64,000 bases of DNA from positions 1,736,001-1,800,000 of the forward strand of contig JBCAML010000002.1 in NCBI GenBank assembly GCA_038503075.1. Reading direction: 5' to 3'. The stretch is from Gyromitra esculenta (lineage: Eukaryota; Ascomycota; Pezizomycetes; Pezizales; Discinaceae). Under the pieces are notes generated by a model that had not been told where the DNA came from, searched no databases, and worked only from the letters and a program-made list of their open reading frames with translations. The stretch's first letter is position 1. Each line of letters begins with the position of its first letter. Below are positions 34,280-45,385 of the stretch, in pieces. Both the position numbers and the translations under genes were made by a program.

Positions 34280-35553
34280 ATGAGCAGCGCCTATATCGAT
34301 GAGGATGATGCGCCCCATAACGGCGAACAGCTGGCGGAGGACATGAACGAATATACACGGATGAAGTACTCCAAAGGTACCTATCCTATCCCAAACCCAA
34401 AAAACAAAGACCAGAATGCCTCGATACTAATACTTCTCTCCCCCCTAAACCAGACCGCAAAGTCGGAGAAGGGACTTATGCTATTGTCCATCTCGGCCAC
34501 ATCCGCGCAACAGGCCTCCCCGTCGCTATTAAGAAAATCAAGATCTCCGCCGAGAAGCTCGGCCTGTCAATGGACGCGATTCGCGAGACCAAGTTCCTGC
34601 AGGAGCTGCGCCACGAGAACGTTATCCGCCTCATTGACGTGTTCTCGAGTAAGAGCCAGAACCTGAATCTGGTACTAGAGTTCCTGCCATGTGATTTGGA
34701 AATGGTGATTAAGGATACCAAAATCAATTTCAACACCGCAAACATCAAGAGTTGGATGGCGATGAGCTTAAGGGGGTTATGGTGGTGCCATAAGAATTTC
34801 GTACTGCATCGAGTTAGTTTCTGGAGACAAAAAAAGCAGTGTTACGACACCATACTAACCGGTCGCTAGGATATCAAACCCAACAATTTATTAATCTCCG
34901 CCAACGGCCAACTCAAACTCGCTGATTTCGGTCTCGCCCGCTCCTTCTCCGAACCGTACCGCGTCATGACCAGCAACGTGATCACGCGCTGGTACCGACC
35001 CCCCGAGCTCCTCTTCGGCGCCAAATTCTACTCCAGCGCCGTCGACATCTTCTCGATTGGTCTCGTTCTCGCTGAGCTGCTGATCCGTACTCCGTATCTC
35101 CCCGGCGACACGGATGTGCATCAGCTCAAGCTTATATGCGAAGCTCTCGGCACACCAACTGAGCTGAATTGGCCAGGTGTTACGTCACTGCCGGAATATG
35201 TTATTCCGAATAAGGATAATATTCAGCCGGAAACGACGAAGTTTGGGTTCTCGAGGACGTTCCTGACAAGTACGTCTGCGGAGATTGACTTATTGATGGG
35301 AATGCTCAGGCTGGATCCGAGGAAGCGGTTAAGCGCGAAAGAGGCGCTCGAGAGCGAGTGGTTTAAAGAGTACCCACCGCCGACGAAACCGGAGGATTTG
35401 CCGAAGAAAGGAGGTGGGAAGGGACTAGTGAAGATGGGAGCGGATTTGAAAAGGAGGGCGGGCGGCGATGAGAACAGCGATTCAACAGATTTCGAAGGCG
35501 GGCAGAGGGGGAAGAAGATTGCGAGGAAATTGGACTTTGGAGGGGGGATGTAG
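34280..35553 (+). CDS. KIN28: Cyclin-dependent kinase 7 (TFIIH kinase, Kin28/Mcs6 type)
   Basis: Exons 34280-34376, 34454-34812 and 34870-35553 give 379 residues. Kinase motifs are complete: glycine loop VGEGTYAIVHLG, lysine in VAIKKIKI, helix C in AIRETKFLQELRHENVIRLI, catalytic loop HRDIKPNNLLI (PNNLL is characteristic of CDK7), DFGLARSF, and T-loop YRVMTSNVITRWYR with a threonine where CDK7 is phosphorylated. The usual APE reads PPE, and DxW in subdomain IX reads DIFSIG. CDK7 with cyclin H and MAT1/Tfb3 phosphorylates the Pol II C-terminal domain and, in many organisms, other CDKs. The start at 34280 has a good CACC context. The TFB3 gene, encoding its assembly partner, lies under 2 kb downstream. 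Confidence 0.94.
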
Positions 35554-35943
35554 TAGGGGTGGAAGGGTGTGCCTTTGGTTTGGCGTTTTATGGAGCTCTG
35601 CATTGTTATTTTATTTCTCTCTTCAGGAAAAACTAAAGCTTTGGGGGTTTATTCATGGTTTTTATGTAACAATACTAGAAGAAAAATACAATTCATTGGC
35701 GTTGGAATAAAACCCTCTGGCTGAGGGGGGGGCTGTCAATGGTCGCTGAGACGTGAATGTCGACATCTGGTGGCGCCAAGATCGGATGGAGATCGGCGCT
35801 AGGACCAGCTGCAGGGCCGTGCATCGATAACGCTCTGCTCTCGACATTTCCCGCGCAAGAAAAAACATTTCTTTTTCTTCAGTTCTCTCAAATCCCACTA
35901 CCGTGGCTCCCCAATCGGAACAGCGAGACAGCCATCAACGGCC
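35554..35943. other. Spacer between CDK7 and the ankyrin-like gene
   Basis: 3' region of CDK7 and promoter of the next plus-strand gene. Nothing specific seen. Confidence 0.5.
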
Positions 35944-36813
35944 ATGGGTTTCATAAACCCAGGCAAAAACAGCAGATCCCGTATAGCGGGCGTCCGGCCC
36001 CGTGACCGTCCATCCACCCCTCCGTCCAGAGGTCCTCGCTGCTCTTCTCCCATCCGCCGTCACCGCACCAAGCGCTCCCGGACAGGCTCACGACTGTCCT
36101 CTACTCCGCTCAGCAGCCGAGATCCAACACCATTACCGGTGCTGTCCCGATTCGAGTCTCTCCCGGTCGAAATCCTCCATAATGTTTTTGCGCACTCGTT
36201 CAACCTCAACCTTGCGCAGGCGTCGCTGCACCTTACACATACGTTTGCGGCACGACATCTTCAATTGGAATACGTACGGGTACACCGCAACGACCAGGAC
36301 GCTCTGAGCAATGTGTTTACGTTGCGGTTTTTTACATTATCGTTTCTAGAGTTGTGGGAAACACGGTTTCGGCAGATGCTGAATTGTACGTGGACGGTAA
36401 TACCTATGAAGTTGGTTTCGGAGCCGTGGAGCGAGGAGAAGATGGGGTTGCTTGCGGCGCTTGTGGCACGCGGGGCGGGGTTATTGGATGATGAGCGGGA
36501 TGGATATTTGTCAGCGCTGCACTCGGCACTGGCTGTCAGGAGGAAGGATGTGGTTAGGTTTTTGGTTGAGAGCGCCGGGTTAAAACCGGATACGGAGAGT
36601 TTGAGGTTGGCAGTGAGGCATACGGTTGGAGAGGATGGTGATTTGGAGGTGTGTAGGATGTTGGTGGAGCGTGGGGCGGATGTAGGGGATGTGGGTGTGT
36701 GGAGGGAGGCTTTGGGACTTGATAGAAGAAATGGAGGAGAGAAGGCGGTGGGTTGGTTGCTGGAAGGGGCGGCGCCGCCAGGCGAGGTGTTGGGGGAGTT
36801 GAGTTCGAGGTAG
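35944..36813 (+). CDS. F-box-like/ankyrin-type fungal protein
   Basis: Intronless, 289 residues. The N-terminal 55 residues are basic and S/P/R-rich. Residues about 68-95 (FESLPVEILHNVFAHSFNLN, LAQASLHLTHTF) match the F-box-like start seen in many ascomycete ankyrin proteins. A degenerate ankyrin region follows: LSALHSALAVRRKDVVRFLV, LRLAVRHTVGEDGDLEVCRM, and LVERGADVGDVGVWREAL. No conserved catalytic motif is present. Likely a protein-interaction or SCF adaptor, but the target is unknown. It points toward the leftward TFB3 gene. Confidence 0.75.
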   Translation: MGFINPGKNSRSRIAGVRPRDRPSTPPSRGPRCSSPIRRHRTKRSRTGSRLSSTPLSSRDPTPLPVLSRFESLPVEILHNVFAHSFNLNLAQASLHLTHTFAARHLQLEYVRVHRNDQDALSNVFTLRFFTLSFLELWETRFRQMLNCTWTVIPMKLVSEPWSEEKMGLLAALVARGAGLLDDERDGYLSALHSALAVRRKDVVRFLVESAGLKPDTESLRLAVRHTVGEDGDLEVCRMLVERGADVGDVGVWREALGLDRRNGGEKAVGWLLEGAAPPGEVLGELSSR

Positions 36814-37381
36814 GAGCTGAAGGGCTTGGCTGAACGAGATATAGAGAAGACGGTATTCTTCTCTCTATTAATTCGGCTGCCTCTCCCTGTTTGGCTTCAC
36901 TGTATAAAAAAGCGGGTGAATATCTGTTTTCTATTTTCTTTGCGGATACCTGGGTCATTTACGAATGGAGGCGGCTTGCATTTTACTCGGAGCATTGGGG
37001 ATATTAAAAGTTTTCAAAGGTGGCTCGTGATTTTTCTTCTTCGTGTAACTAGCTAGGGAAGTCGATGGAAAAGGCAAGTGCTACAGTAAATAAAATAGCT
37101 GTTCAATTCGAGAGCAGGGTTTTTGTGGTGGGGCTGTGGGTTTCAGACTGATGGTAAATTGTGATCTAGTAGAAGCTGTTTTAACAGGACAGAAATCTCG
37201 AAAAATCACTCGGTCACGTTATAGCTTCCCCATTTCTAAAACGACCGTGTCTCGGGTCGCTAAAGTGCTAGGCCAAGCTCTCTTTTCTTCACCCAATTCG
37301 TCCAAGCTGTATCAATCTGATCATAAATATATCATTTCCCATAAATTACAAAATATATTACACACTCTATAAGAAAACCAC
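36814..37381. other. Convergent 3' intergenic region
   Basis: Between the stops of the ankyrin-like gene and TFB3. Holds one AAATCACTCG at 37203-37212. No gene supported. Confidence 0.5.
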
Positions 37382-38526
37382 TCATGAAACGGCATCAACA
37401 ATCATCAAATCAGTTAAAGTTGGAGCTCTGCTCTCTTCGTCTTTCTTTTCCACATCCTCATCGATAAAAAATGTAAGCCCCGAGAAAGCCTCGAATAGAG
37501 ACCGTCCGTAGTATTCTCCCACAAAATAGCCGCCAGCTTGGGTGGCGACGTCTTTTCGTGCGGGTTCCAACCAACTATGGACCATATTAGGAACAGATAC
37601 CAGTAGAGATCCCCAGAAAAGGACACAAACCTGTTCTCATACTGATCCTGCACGACGTAAAAGTCGCTCTTATCATCTAGCCCATCCAACGGATCAAACG
37701 GTCCCTCCTCCACATCCTTCTTCCTTGTCCCAGCCAGCAAACTGCTCTTAAGCAAATTCCTCCCTTCGCTCACAGCCTTCATCCTCATCGCCTCCTCCGC
37801 CTGCCTCCTCTTCCTCTCACTAGACCTCTTCAACTGCACATCCTGAATAATCTTAACCGCATTCTTATCCCCGGTCGCTAACGCATTCAGCGTAATCTTC
37901 TTGACCTCCTCCTGCTCCTTCCTTTCCTCCTCCAACTCCCTTGCCGCCAACTCTCTCGCCAATCTATGCTGTTCCTTTTCCGCCTCCGTTGCCTGCGCAA
38001 ACGCCTGCATCTCCGCCGCCGCCCGCGCAGCATTCGTATTAATCAGATCCTTATTCGCTAGCTCATACGCCTGTAGTTTTGACTCCGTCCCTGCAACATC
38101 AACGCCATTGACCAGATTAAACGTCATCTCCTCGACCTCTTCCAGATAATTATTATAGTCTAGCAGGGAATCAAAGTCGTCGCGCCGCTTATTGAAAGTT
38201 TTAGTGATACGTTTGCGGACGTCGACTTCGCGCTCGACGGTGACGTCCTCGAAGGTCTGTTTACGGAATTTGTTCTTGCGTAGAGTTTTGCCGCAGCCGA
38301 TGACGGGGCAGGGTGCGGGGCCTTGTGTGAATATGCGGTCGACGCAGGATTCGCACATTTTATGGTAGCAGATTGGGGACATGAGGAATTTGATCTGAGG
38401 GTTGAGGTATTTGGAGGATTTGCACACTGGGCAATTCTCGTCTGGGGCGCGCGCGTATCAGTCTCTTGAATCTAAAGAGTAGAAATAGATACAGAACTTA
38501 CCGTCATCTCGTTTCATGGGATCCAT
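37382..38526 (-). CDS. TFB3: TFIIH subunit Tfb3/MAT1 (CAK assembly factor)
   Basis: Exons 38526-38502, 38441-37631 and 37574-37382 give 342 residues. The N-terminal RING finger is complete: CPVCKSSKYLNPQIKFLMSP, CYHKMCESCVDRIF, and CPVIGCGKTLRKNKFRKQTF with the FEDVTVEREVDVRKRI continuation typical of MAT1. A long E/R/K-rich coiled coil follows (about residues 115-240). The C terminus, NSWLEPARKDVATQAGGYFV, GEYYGRSLFEAF, is the conserved CDK7/cyclin H binding end and is assembled across intron 37630-37575. Tfb3 joins the kinase module to core TFIIH and activates CDK7. It shares a 209-bp divergent promoter with BUD27. Confidence 0.94.
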
Positions 38527-38735
38527 GACTGCTGCTGTGCTGGGGAGGTATCGTGGGGGGTATCTAAGTTGCAGTTGAAGTCGAACCCCCTCAACACGTT
38601 AAGCTTCCAGGGTTAGGGCTGTTGGTAAGCTTAGCTCCCGTTGTCGTGTAACGGTTTTTTCTACGGTGGTCTTTCCTAGTCACTCGCTCTTCCACGCCTC
38701 CCACCAGCACCCCCGAATAAATTACGCTACTCGCC
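38527..38735. promoter_or_regulatory. Bidirectional promoter of TFB3 and BUD27
   Basis: 209 bp between divergent start codons. No TATA box or named site could be assigned. Confidence 0.6.
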
Positions 38736-40934
38736 ATGACACCTCCAGTCACCACAGACCCGGCTTTGGAGCGCCACCGGCAGCGGCTCGAACAGTCTCT
38801 CGAAAAGCTCCGGAAGGCTCTGCGACATTGGCAAATTTTCTCGGCTGAGTACGAGGCGTTTCGGGAGGAATTGCAGGCTTTACCGGATGATGCAAGTCGA
38901 GAGGATATGGTGAGTTTTGGGCGGGGACTCCCGGGTTTGCGGGTATTTGATGCGTAAGGAGGACGAGATTGCTAATGAATGCGAAGCTGGTAGTCGGAAC
39001 TGATTTCGGTGGAACGGTAGTGGATGAGAAAGGTGTGTATCTTTGGGTCTTTAATTTCCTGCTATACGAGTTGGGCTGATTGGTTTGGTCACAGAAATCA
39101 AGGCGCTTCTTGGTGACAAAATAGGGATTAAACGAAGTGTAGCGCAGGTTATCACCACGGTTGCGCACAGGATCGACTGTAGGTTTGGTAGCCCTTTTCG
39201 ATTTTCATCCCGATCCGCTGACAATACCGGATAAACAGACGTTCAAGAGAATATTACGAAAGTCGAGAGCCAGATCGAACAAGGAGAGACTAAGCTTGCC
39301 TCCCTATTAGTCGTAGCAGCACCAGACGTACGCGCATCCCGGTTGAACGGTTAGAAATAAGCCGGGCTAATTGTTGTATAGCTTATGGACGAAGATGGAC
39401 TACCGATTATGGACATTCGCGAGGAGCTCGACGAAGAGGACAATATCATCGGTCAGCACTGTCCTTCCCCACCTCTACACTCTCTCTAACTAAATTTGCA
39501 GCTGCAACCGTAAACGGAAACGACCCTACTGTATCCGTAAAAGCCATCGACACCAAAGGCCTCGAAAAGATCGTCGAGGTCGTGGATAAGGGCAAGAAGA
39601 AGCTCGAACCTAAAGCCCCAATTAAAGCTCCAGGGAATAAACCCAAGAACCCGTCCCCGCTCCGGGAAATAACGAATCAGCATCTTACAAATGCCGAGAT
39701 TTACGCTTGCGAGCCTAAAGAGACCCTCGAAGTACCAAAAGAACCAAAGATTATATCCTCGGCAGAGGAAGACGGTGGTGGGATCGTCAAGATTCTCGAT
39801 GACAAGCCTGAACTGAAGGAAGAAGACTGGGTGCAAGAGGTTCCTGGGGAGTCGGAGGAGGATGCGGAAATGAGGCGAGAGATGTTGAAATACAATATGG
39901 CTGAGATTGGAGCGGTAGTGGCTGAGATCAACTTGGATGAAGACGGAGACTACTATGGGTATGAGGATAGTGATGATGACGACGATGACGACGACGATGA
40001 CGAGGAAGAAGACCAGTACGGAAGAACGACATACAAGGTCATTACTCCCGAGCTACAGCGTGAGATGGAGGAGCTGCAGAGACGAGTAAAGGAGCGCGCA
40101 GAGGCAGCAAGGAACGGAGGAACCATAAAGGAGGAAGACAGCCAGCAGTCGAAGAAAAGAAGTGTTAGATTCGCGGAAGAATTAGATATTGCACCTACGC
40201 CCACAGCTGTTCCTCCTTCTACACACACTATCGCCCCTCCTCGTATTCCCGCACCATCATCTCTACCGCCTATGCCAGTGCCGCCATCGGCTTCAAATGA
40301 AGAGGATGCAATTCCACTCCTACTAGACTTAATGGCAATGGATGAGGCTAGAAAAGCTAGCATGCAGCCCGTCGCTGACAAGCCCGAAACCAAAAAACCC
40401 AGTATCTTCAAGAATGAAAGAACAAGCGTAATAGAAACATCACAAGAACGAGTCGTCCCCACATCAGCGCTCGCCCCGACAGTGCTAGAGCGCCCATCAG
40501 CCGCTTCATCACCAAACGCACCCTCCGAACCCTCCACTACAAAACCCCGCAAACCCTCGCGTTTCAAAGCTTCCAAAGCTGCCTTGGCAGCAGCTCCAGC
40601 GTCTATTTATGAAAACACAACCCCGCACGTTAATGAGGCTGACGGTGATGATGACGATGACGGGACACGGAAACCCACGATGTCTAACTTTATCACGGAG
40701 CGTACCCCCTCCACAGGCTTATCCGCTGAACCACCTGACGAACTCGACCCATCGACCCATCGCCGGGAGGTGGCAAGCGAGTTTCATCGTATGAGGACTA
40801 AGATGATACAACAGCAAGGCGGCTTCGTCGAGACAGAGGAGGAAGGCGCAATAGTGCCACTCAATGAGGACGGGGAGAAAAGGAAGGTTAGTCGATTCAA
40901 GGCGGCGAGACTAAAGGCGATGGGACAATCATGA
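38736..40934 (+). CDS. BUD27: Bud27/URI unconventional prefoldin
   Basis: Exons 38736-38909, 38987-39032, 39095-39178, 39239-39327, 39382-39451 and 39502-40934 give 631 residues. The N-terminal alpha-type prefoldin domain has a coiled coil (HRQRLEQSLEKLRKALRHWQ), the LVVGTDFGGTVVDEKEIKAL hairpin and a second coil ending TKVESQIEQGETKL. The middle is acidic with a ten-Asp run near 39973-40002, then QREMEELQRRVKERAE. The C terminus (HRREVASEFHRMRTKMIQQQ, VSRFKAARLKAMGQS) is the DUF3835-like tail of this family. Bud27/URI binds Rpb5 and helps assemble RNA polymerases in the cytoplasm. Small early exons were placed by phase and by continuity of the prefoldin fold. Confidence 0.9.
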
Positions 40935-41081
40935 ACGAATAGGCGAGTGGGCGAGTAAAGTAGATATGATAATATGCACATTTCGACACATGCAGGTTGT
41001 CCTTTTGTTTAGATAGAAATAGATAAAAGCTTAAGGTATGATACAGAATTATATTTTTCTTGTTCTCTTCCCCAGAATCGC

Positions 41082-41853
41082 CTATGATGCAGTGTTTTGG
41101 TCGCGAGGAGAGGGAGAAGGGTCTGAAAAAGTAGTGTCCGGCGAGGAGGGGGAGGGGGATTTAAAAGCCGCTTTGGCAGCTTCGTCTTGGGCGGTTTGTT
41201 CCTGATAGAGCTTATCGGCGTGCATTTGTATTTTTTCGTCAACCTCGGGGTCGCGCGAGAAGTCGGACATGTAGCCTAGGGCTTTAAGGAATTTCTATTC
41301 AAACCACTTCAGTATCTGTAGCCTTCAAGTTTCAAAAAAAAAAAAAAAAGGGCCAAAGGAAGGGTAATTAAAGAAAGGGTGCTGTGCATACCGCCTGAGT
41401 AGTATAACAGTCCTGGAATTTATGATTGTACTTGGAACAAATCGACATCTTGTCCGTAAAGGTGCCATTTTTGTAGCAGTTGTGCAGATCAAACTGTTCA
41501 TTCGCGCAGTTCTCCAGTGCCGCACGTCCAATCGCTCCCTTGCGCCATTTGTACGCCTGGATGATATCAGATAGCTGCTCCTGGGATGACTTGGCCGCCT
41601 CTTCCGCGCCCTGCGGTTGGTATTGCGCCCAGATATCGGCGTAGCGGTCGCCGAATTTCGAGGGTGTTGCAGCGGGTTTTGATTGTTCTGGGGACTCTGT
41701 TGTTGGAGAGGATGTGGATGTGGTGGGGGTGGGGGTGGTGGGCTTGAGAGGGGATTCGCGGAGAAGGTATTCACGAATTTCGGGGTCAAGACGGTGGAAA
41801 GGATCTTTGTCTCCTGACCCGGGAGAGGTGGAATCGTTCCAGAACCAGCCCAT
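41082..41853 (-). CDS. EMI1: Emi1-like twin CX9C protein (DUF3128)
   Basis: Exons 41853-41392 and 41294-41082 give 224 residues. After a low-complexity T/S/P linker, the core reads AALENCANEQFDLHNCYKNG and SICSKYNHKFQDCYTTQAKF, two CX9C motifs of the CHCH type typical of proteins oxidised in the mitochondrial intermembrane space. KFLKALGYMSDF directly after the second motif is the DUF3128 hallmark and spans the intron. Yeast Emi1 is needed for early meiotic induction and has mitochondrial links. The tail is S/P-rich. It converges with BUD27, the two stops lying about 148 bp apart. A 16-nt A run lies in the intron near 41334. Confidence 0.88.
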
Positions 41854-43543
41854 TATTGCAATTGAGGTGCTTTGAGGTAGATCGTGAATTCGCGAATTCG
41901 TGGTCCTGGTGGGGCAGTTGATGTCTTAATCATGATGTCTATCACCGAGAAACCCTAACCCTGGACACGAGCATCAAGTGTCATGATATAGCACTCGTAG
42001 TATGTAGTGAGGATGGGTGTTTGAGTGGTAAAAGCGCTCTATGGACTACAAAGGATCCCCAAAAAACGTATTAAAGGTCCAGCAAAGCCCTCATCGTCCC
42101 TCTTACTTCACTCTATATATTACAAACAAATGTCCCGGGAGAGACGAGAGAAAATAATGACAATGGCTTGGAGGAAGTGAGACGAAGTCTTCAAGCTTAC
42201 GACGGGCTTTTCATTTGCGAACTAATTGCCTTGGGCAATGATGTCAATGAACTCTGGTCGGTACCCGACTTCAGGAAACGGTGCTCGCTAAAGGTAGGGA
42301 AACGCTCGCCAATTACTGGGATAAAAAAAAAACCAAAGCCTCAAGAATATCTGTTTCTAGTAGTACGTCAGCTTAGACTTCATAACCCTCTCACCCCAGT
42401 CATACAGTTATGAAACGATACGAGTTCCGTAATGCCAGAAGCAAACAGCGGGTGCCCCAAAACAGACCCTTCAAATCCTTCACTCTCCCCTCACACATCC
42501 TATCCTCCCATGCCAAACTCTGCAAACTCAGCAGCTCCAAAAACTTGTAGTTGATCTGTACCTTTGTCAAAACGCCTACAACTCGATCACTACATATAGC
42601 CACCTACTAGAAATTACCAGTAGCTTTACTACAATCTTTTTGATGTCTAACCTCCAAAAGCGTTTTCCCTAATTTTGGTAAAGTGGTGAATTTCTCCCAA
42701 TATTGGTAACTGTTCGATTAGGCCTCAGTTAGTATACGCGGAGTGCAATCATTACGGACTGGTTGAAAACTTTATTAAAAATCTCGGTTTGGGTGGATGT
42801 ATGGCTTGGATCGATTACTGGGTTAGTATCTGAGTTCAGGTTCTCAGCTACAGGCAGAGGCGAAGCAGCGGTTAGGAAAGCTTAGTGAATAGATAGGAAT
42901 ACGATATAGCAATTAGCTAGATCGTAGTCCCCAAGAGAAAACGATAACGAATACCTGTTGCGTAAAAATTCTTCGAGAAACATTTTCATATAAAGCATCG
43001 GAAGGTAGAGGAGAATTGGGATATTTTTCCTCTAATTCCGCAAGTAGATTACATAAATATAGAGGACGATCTGTTTCACCGGCTTACCAGTTCCTTCGAA
43101 TTCGGAACTGTCAGGCTTAGAACTGCGCTACAGATTCATAATGAGATGCAACGCTTCACCACTGCAGTTTCCATAACTGGTGGCGGAATTCAAAGCGCAT
43201 TTGGCAAGCACGAGACCCTCCACTCGTTTAAGTATAGTGCAATTACCCCGCTACTATAGTTATCAGAGCTCACTAGTAACTTGTATAATGCGGGATAGAG
43301 AGCTTCCATCCTTTTCAAGAGGCTAGTTTCAACTACATTCAATTTCTCTGGGCTCGCCTAGCTTTGAGCAATTTGGCAAACAATGGGACGAAAGAATCTA
43401 CTAAGGAGAGAAATCAAATGTTATGAACTCAGAAATTTACGAATTGTATTAACTAGTTCATGGTATCTTCGTTATAGTACAACTTGCATCGTAAAAGACA
43501 GACAATTACCCCGAAACACCCATAGTTAAAAAAAACCCCACCT
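41854..43543. other. Intergenic spacer without supported gene
   Basis: About 1.7 kb upstream of EMI1 and downstream of HSP12. Short frames such as 42168-42413 show no family features. No repeat, tRNA or transposon recognised. Confidence 0.5.
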
Positions 43544-43938
43544 TTAGACGTGGTTATTGTGTCCCAAGCCGAGAGCGTTCTTAACCTGTAAAATTGTCAG
43601 TAACAATGATATGAGATGATTGCTGATAGAGCAGCAATGAGACTAACCTTATCAATGGGGCCATCGTTGGTCTGGTAGTCCTTTTCACGGCGGGTCTTGT
43701 CGAAGGCCTCCTGGGTAGTGCTCTTGTTGCTATCGGGGTTGATACCGCTAGCAGCACGATCGGCGGTGTCGGTGACACTCTCCTTAACTCTTTGAGTGGC
43801 AGACTTGGAGTGGTCGGGGATCTGTTTGTTCAATGTATTAGCAATATAACCTTTGTCGCACTTTTGCTGGAGAAAGGGTTGACTCACGAGCTCCTCCTTA
43901 GCCTTGGTAGAGAAATCTTTGCGGCCGATATCAGACAT
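43544..43938 (-). CDS. HSP12: Hsp12/WH11-family small stress protein
   Basis: Exons 43938-43888, 43821-43648 and 43585-43544 give 88 residues. The start MSDIGRKDFSTKAKEELIPD and the repeats HSKSATQRVKESVTDTADRA and KSTTQEAFDKTRREKD are the family pattern. The C terminus VKNALGLGHNNHV is added by the third exon. Hsp12-type proteins are intrinsically disordered and fold on membranes, stabilising them during heat, osmotic stress and stationary phase. Two AGGGG stress elements flank a TATATAAA box about 105-150 bp upstream, which fits stress-induced expression. The frame continuing past each exon is intronic. Confidence 0.92.
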
Positions 43939-45048
43939 GTCGAAGAGTGGTTTGGTTTGGCGGTGGTAGATAAAAGTGCTTGAAAGATATGATTTGCTTG
44001 TGATGATTGCTTTGAACTGTGTTCTGTGATGAGAAGGCTGCGAAGGGGGAACTCGGAGGGTGTTTATATAGATATTCGGAGAGGGGTTCTTGGGCGATGA
44101 CGTCTGAACATTGAATCAACCTCAAGCTTACCGGAAGTAGTTGCAAGGGTGGAAGGAGAGAGATAGAGTTTCATCGGATTAAACTTCCTTGCATGGGGAT
44201 TAGCTTCCCAAGGTTCGTTTGCAGATCCTTGAAACAAACCTTGCTCTGCAATCGATAATCGAGAAACTTTAAATCGTAATCGGCGGATCCAAGGCGCCAA
44301 CCCAACTGCTGAGCCTGTGTCAATGCTGTCATAGCCAATCTCGCGAGCCGCCTACGTCATTTCAGCCTTGGTTGCGTAATTACCCTTGCACGTTACGCCA
44401 ACCCCTTGCATTCGCTTCACGCTAGCGGTCAAAGCTCATGCCAAAGCAGTGACGGAGCGATTACACAAGCCAAGAAAACCGAAACCGGTTATCAAGCCAC
44501 TTCCAACAATACCGCATTCTGAAACATCTCGATGCAACTCGGGTTCAAGGAATTGCTCTGTGGCTATTAGCAGACAAGTTATGTGGCTGCTTTTGGCTCG
44601 ACGTCATTCCTATTTCCCAGATCCAGAATAGGCATTCACCTCCCGAGGATTGGTGGTCCACACCAATCCTAAAGTCCTGGAAACCACTCTTTCATTTCTA
44701 TTTTTCTTTCCTGCATGATACGCATCTTCTCGCTTGATGGCATCTTGGATATCATAGCAGGTGACGTTTGTTGTTGGTTATGATGTAGCCAGGCGCATCG
44801 TTGCAAAAAACCAGAATCTGGTCCCGTTTAGGGTCCAATCTGCAGTGATCTCTCAATAGAATTTCCGCAAAGACATGTGCAAGGCGGGGAGGATATAAGG
44901 AGAGCTGATGGCCCTCCGAAAGCAATCCTCTCCTCCATTCACCACAATCATCATACGCAAGCCAAGCAAACATAACAAACACTTCAAACCTTCCTCTACA
45001 AACAAACACAGAACCACTTACCTTTCTACCCTCAAACTACCAATCACA
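43939..45048. other. Divergent promoter region of HSP12 and the MGAVVSC gene
   Basis: 1.1 kb between divergent starts. The HSP12 side has the TATA and stress elements listed separately. Open frames inside it are short and unconvincing. Confidence 0.5.
44044..44086 (-). promoter_or_regulatory. TATA box with flanking stress elements upstream of HSP12
   Basis: On the gene strand, TATATAAA occupies 44070-44063, about 125 bp before the ATG. CCCCT (AGGGG on the plus strand) occurs at 44082-44086 and 44044-44048. CCCCT is the core of the stress response element bound by Msn2/4-type zinc fingers. HSP12 is a classic target of that pathway in yeast; conservation here is inferred. Confidence 0.5.
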
Positions 45049-45385
45049 ATGGGTGCCGTCGTCTCTTGTGTAGGTTTTTCTCTTCATAGACTCTTTGGTA
45101 TATCATTTGTTCTAACTTGACATTCTAGATCAAAGCTGTCTTCCGTACTATCGGTAACGCAATCACTGTCATCATTAACAGTATCGCCAACATCTTGAAA
45201 GCTATCATCAACGGAGTCGCTGGGTATGCTACACCAACCTGATGTTTATTCATTAAATAAAACATCTACTAACATTATAAATTAGTGTCTTATCTGTCAT
45301 CGTCAATTGCCTCACTTGCGGCCGCAGCGGCAGAAGACATGGGACTCGCAGAGTCGGTCACACTCGGACGACGCGTGCTATATAA
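45049..45385 (+). CDS. Small MGAVVSC-type fungal protein, probably lipid-anchored
   Basis: Exons 45049-45069, 45129-45223 and 45286-45385 give 71 residues. The protein opens MGAVVSCIKAVFRTIGNAIT, continues with an alternating hydrophobic stretch (VIINSIANILKAIINGVAGV, LSVIVNCLTCG) and ends with an R-rich tail (RSGRRHGTRRVGHTRTTR). Gly2 with Ser6 fits the N-myristoylation pattern and Cys7 could be palmitoylated. I recognise the arrangement (MGAVVSC, two helical I/V/A blocks, LTCG, basic tail) from uncharacterised small proteins of filamentous ascomycetes; no function is known to me. All splice sites are canonical and the frame closes. The three-exon structure would be missed by frame-only searches. 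Confidence 0.8.

Noticed and set aside
39953..40576. 207-residue serine-rich open frame antisense to BUD27
   Set aside because: A mirror of the acidic BUD27 exon (GAC/GAG codons read as serine and leucine codons on the other strand); BUD27 is clearly the real gene.
42000..42060. Possible tRNA-like sequence (GAGTGGTAAAAGCGCTC)
   Set aside because: It resembles a D-arm only. No matching acceptor stem or GGTTCGA box follows.
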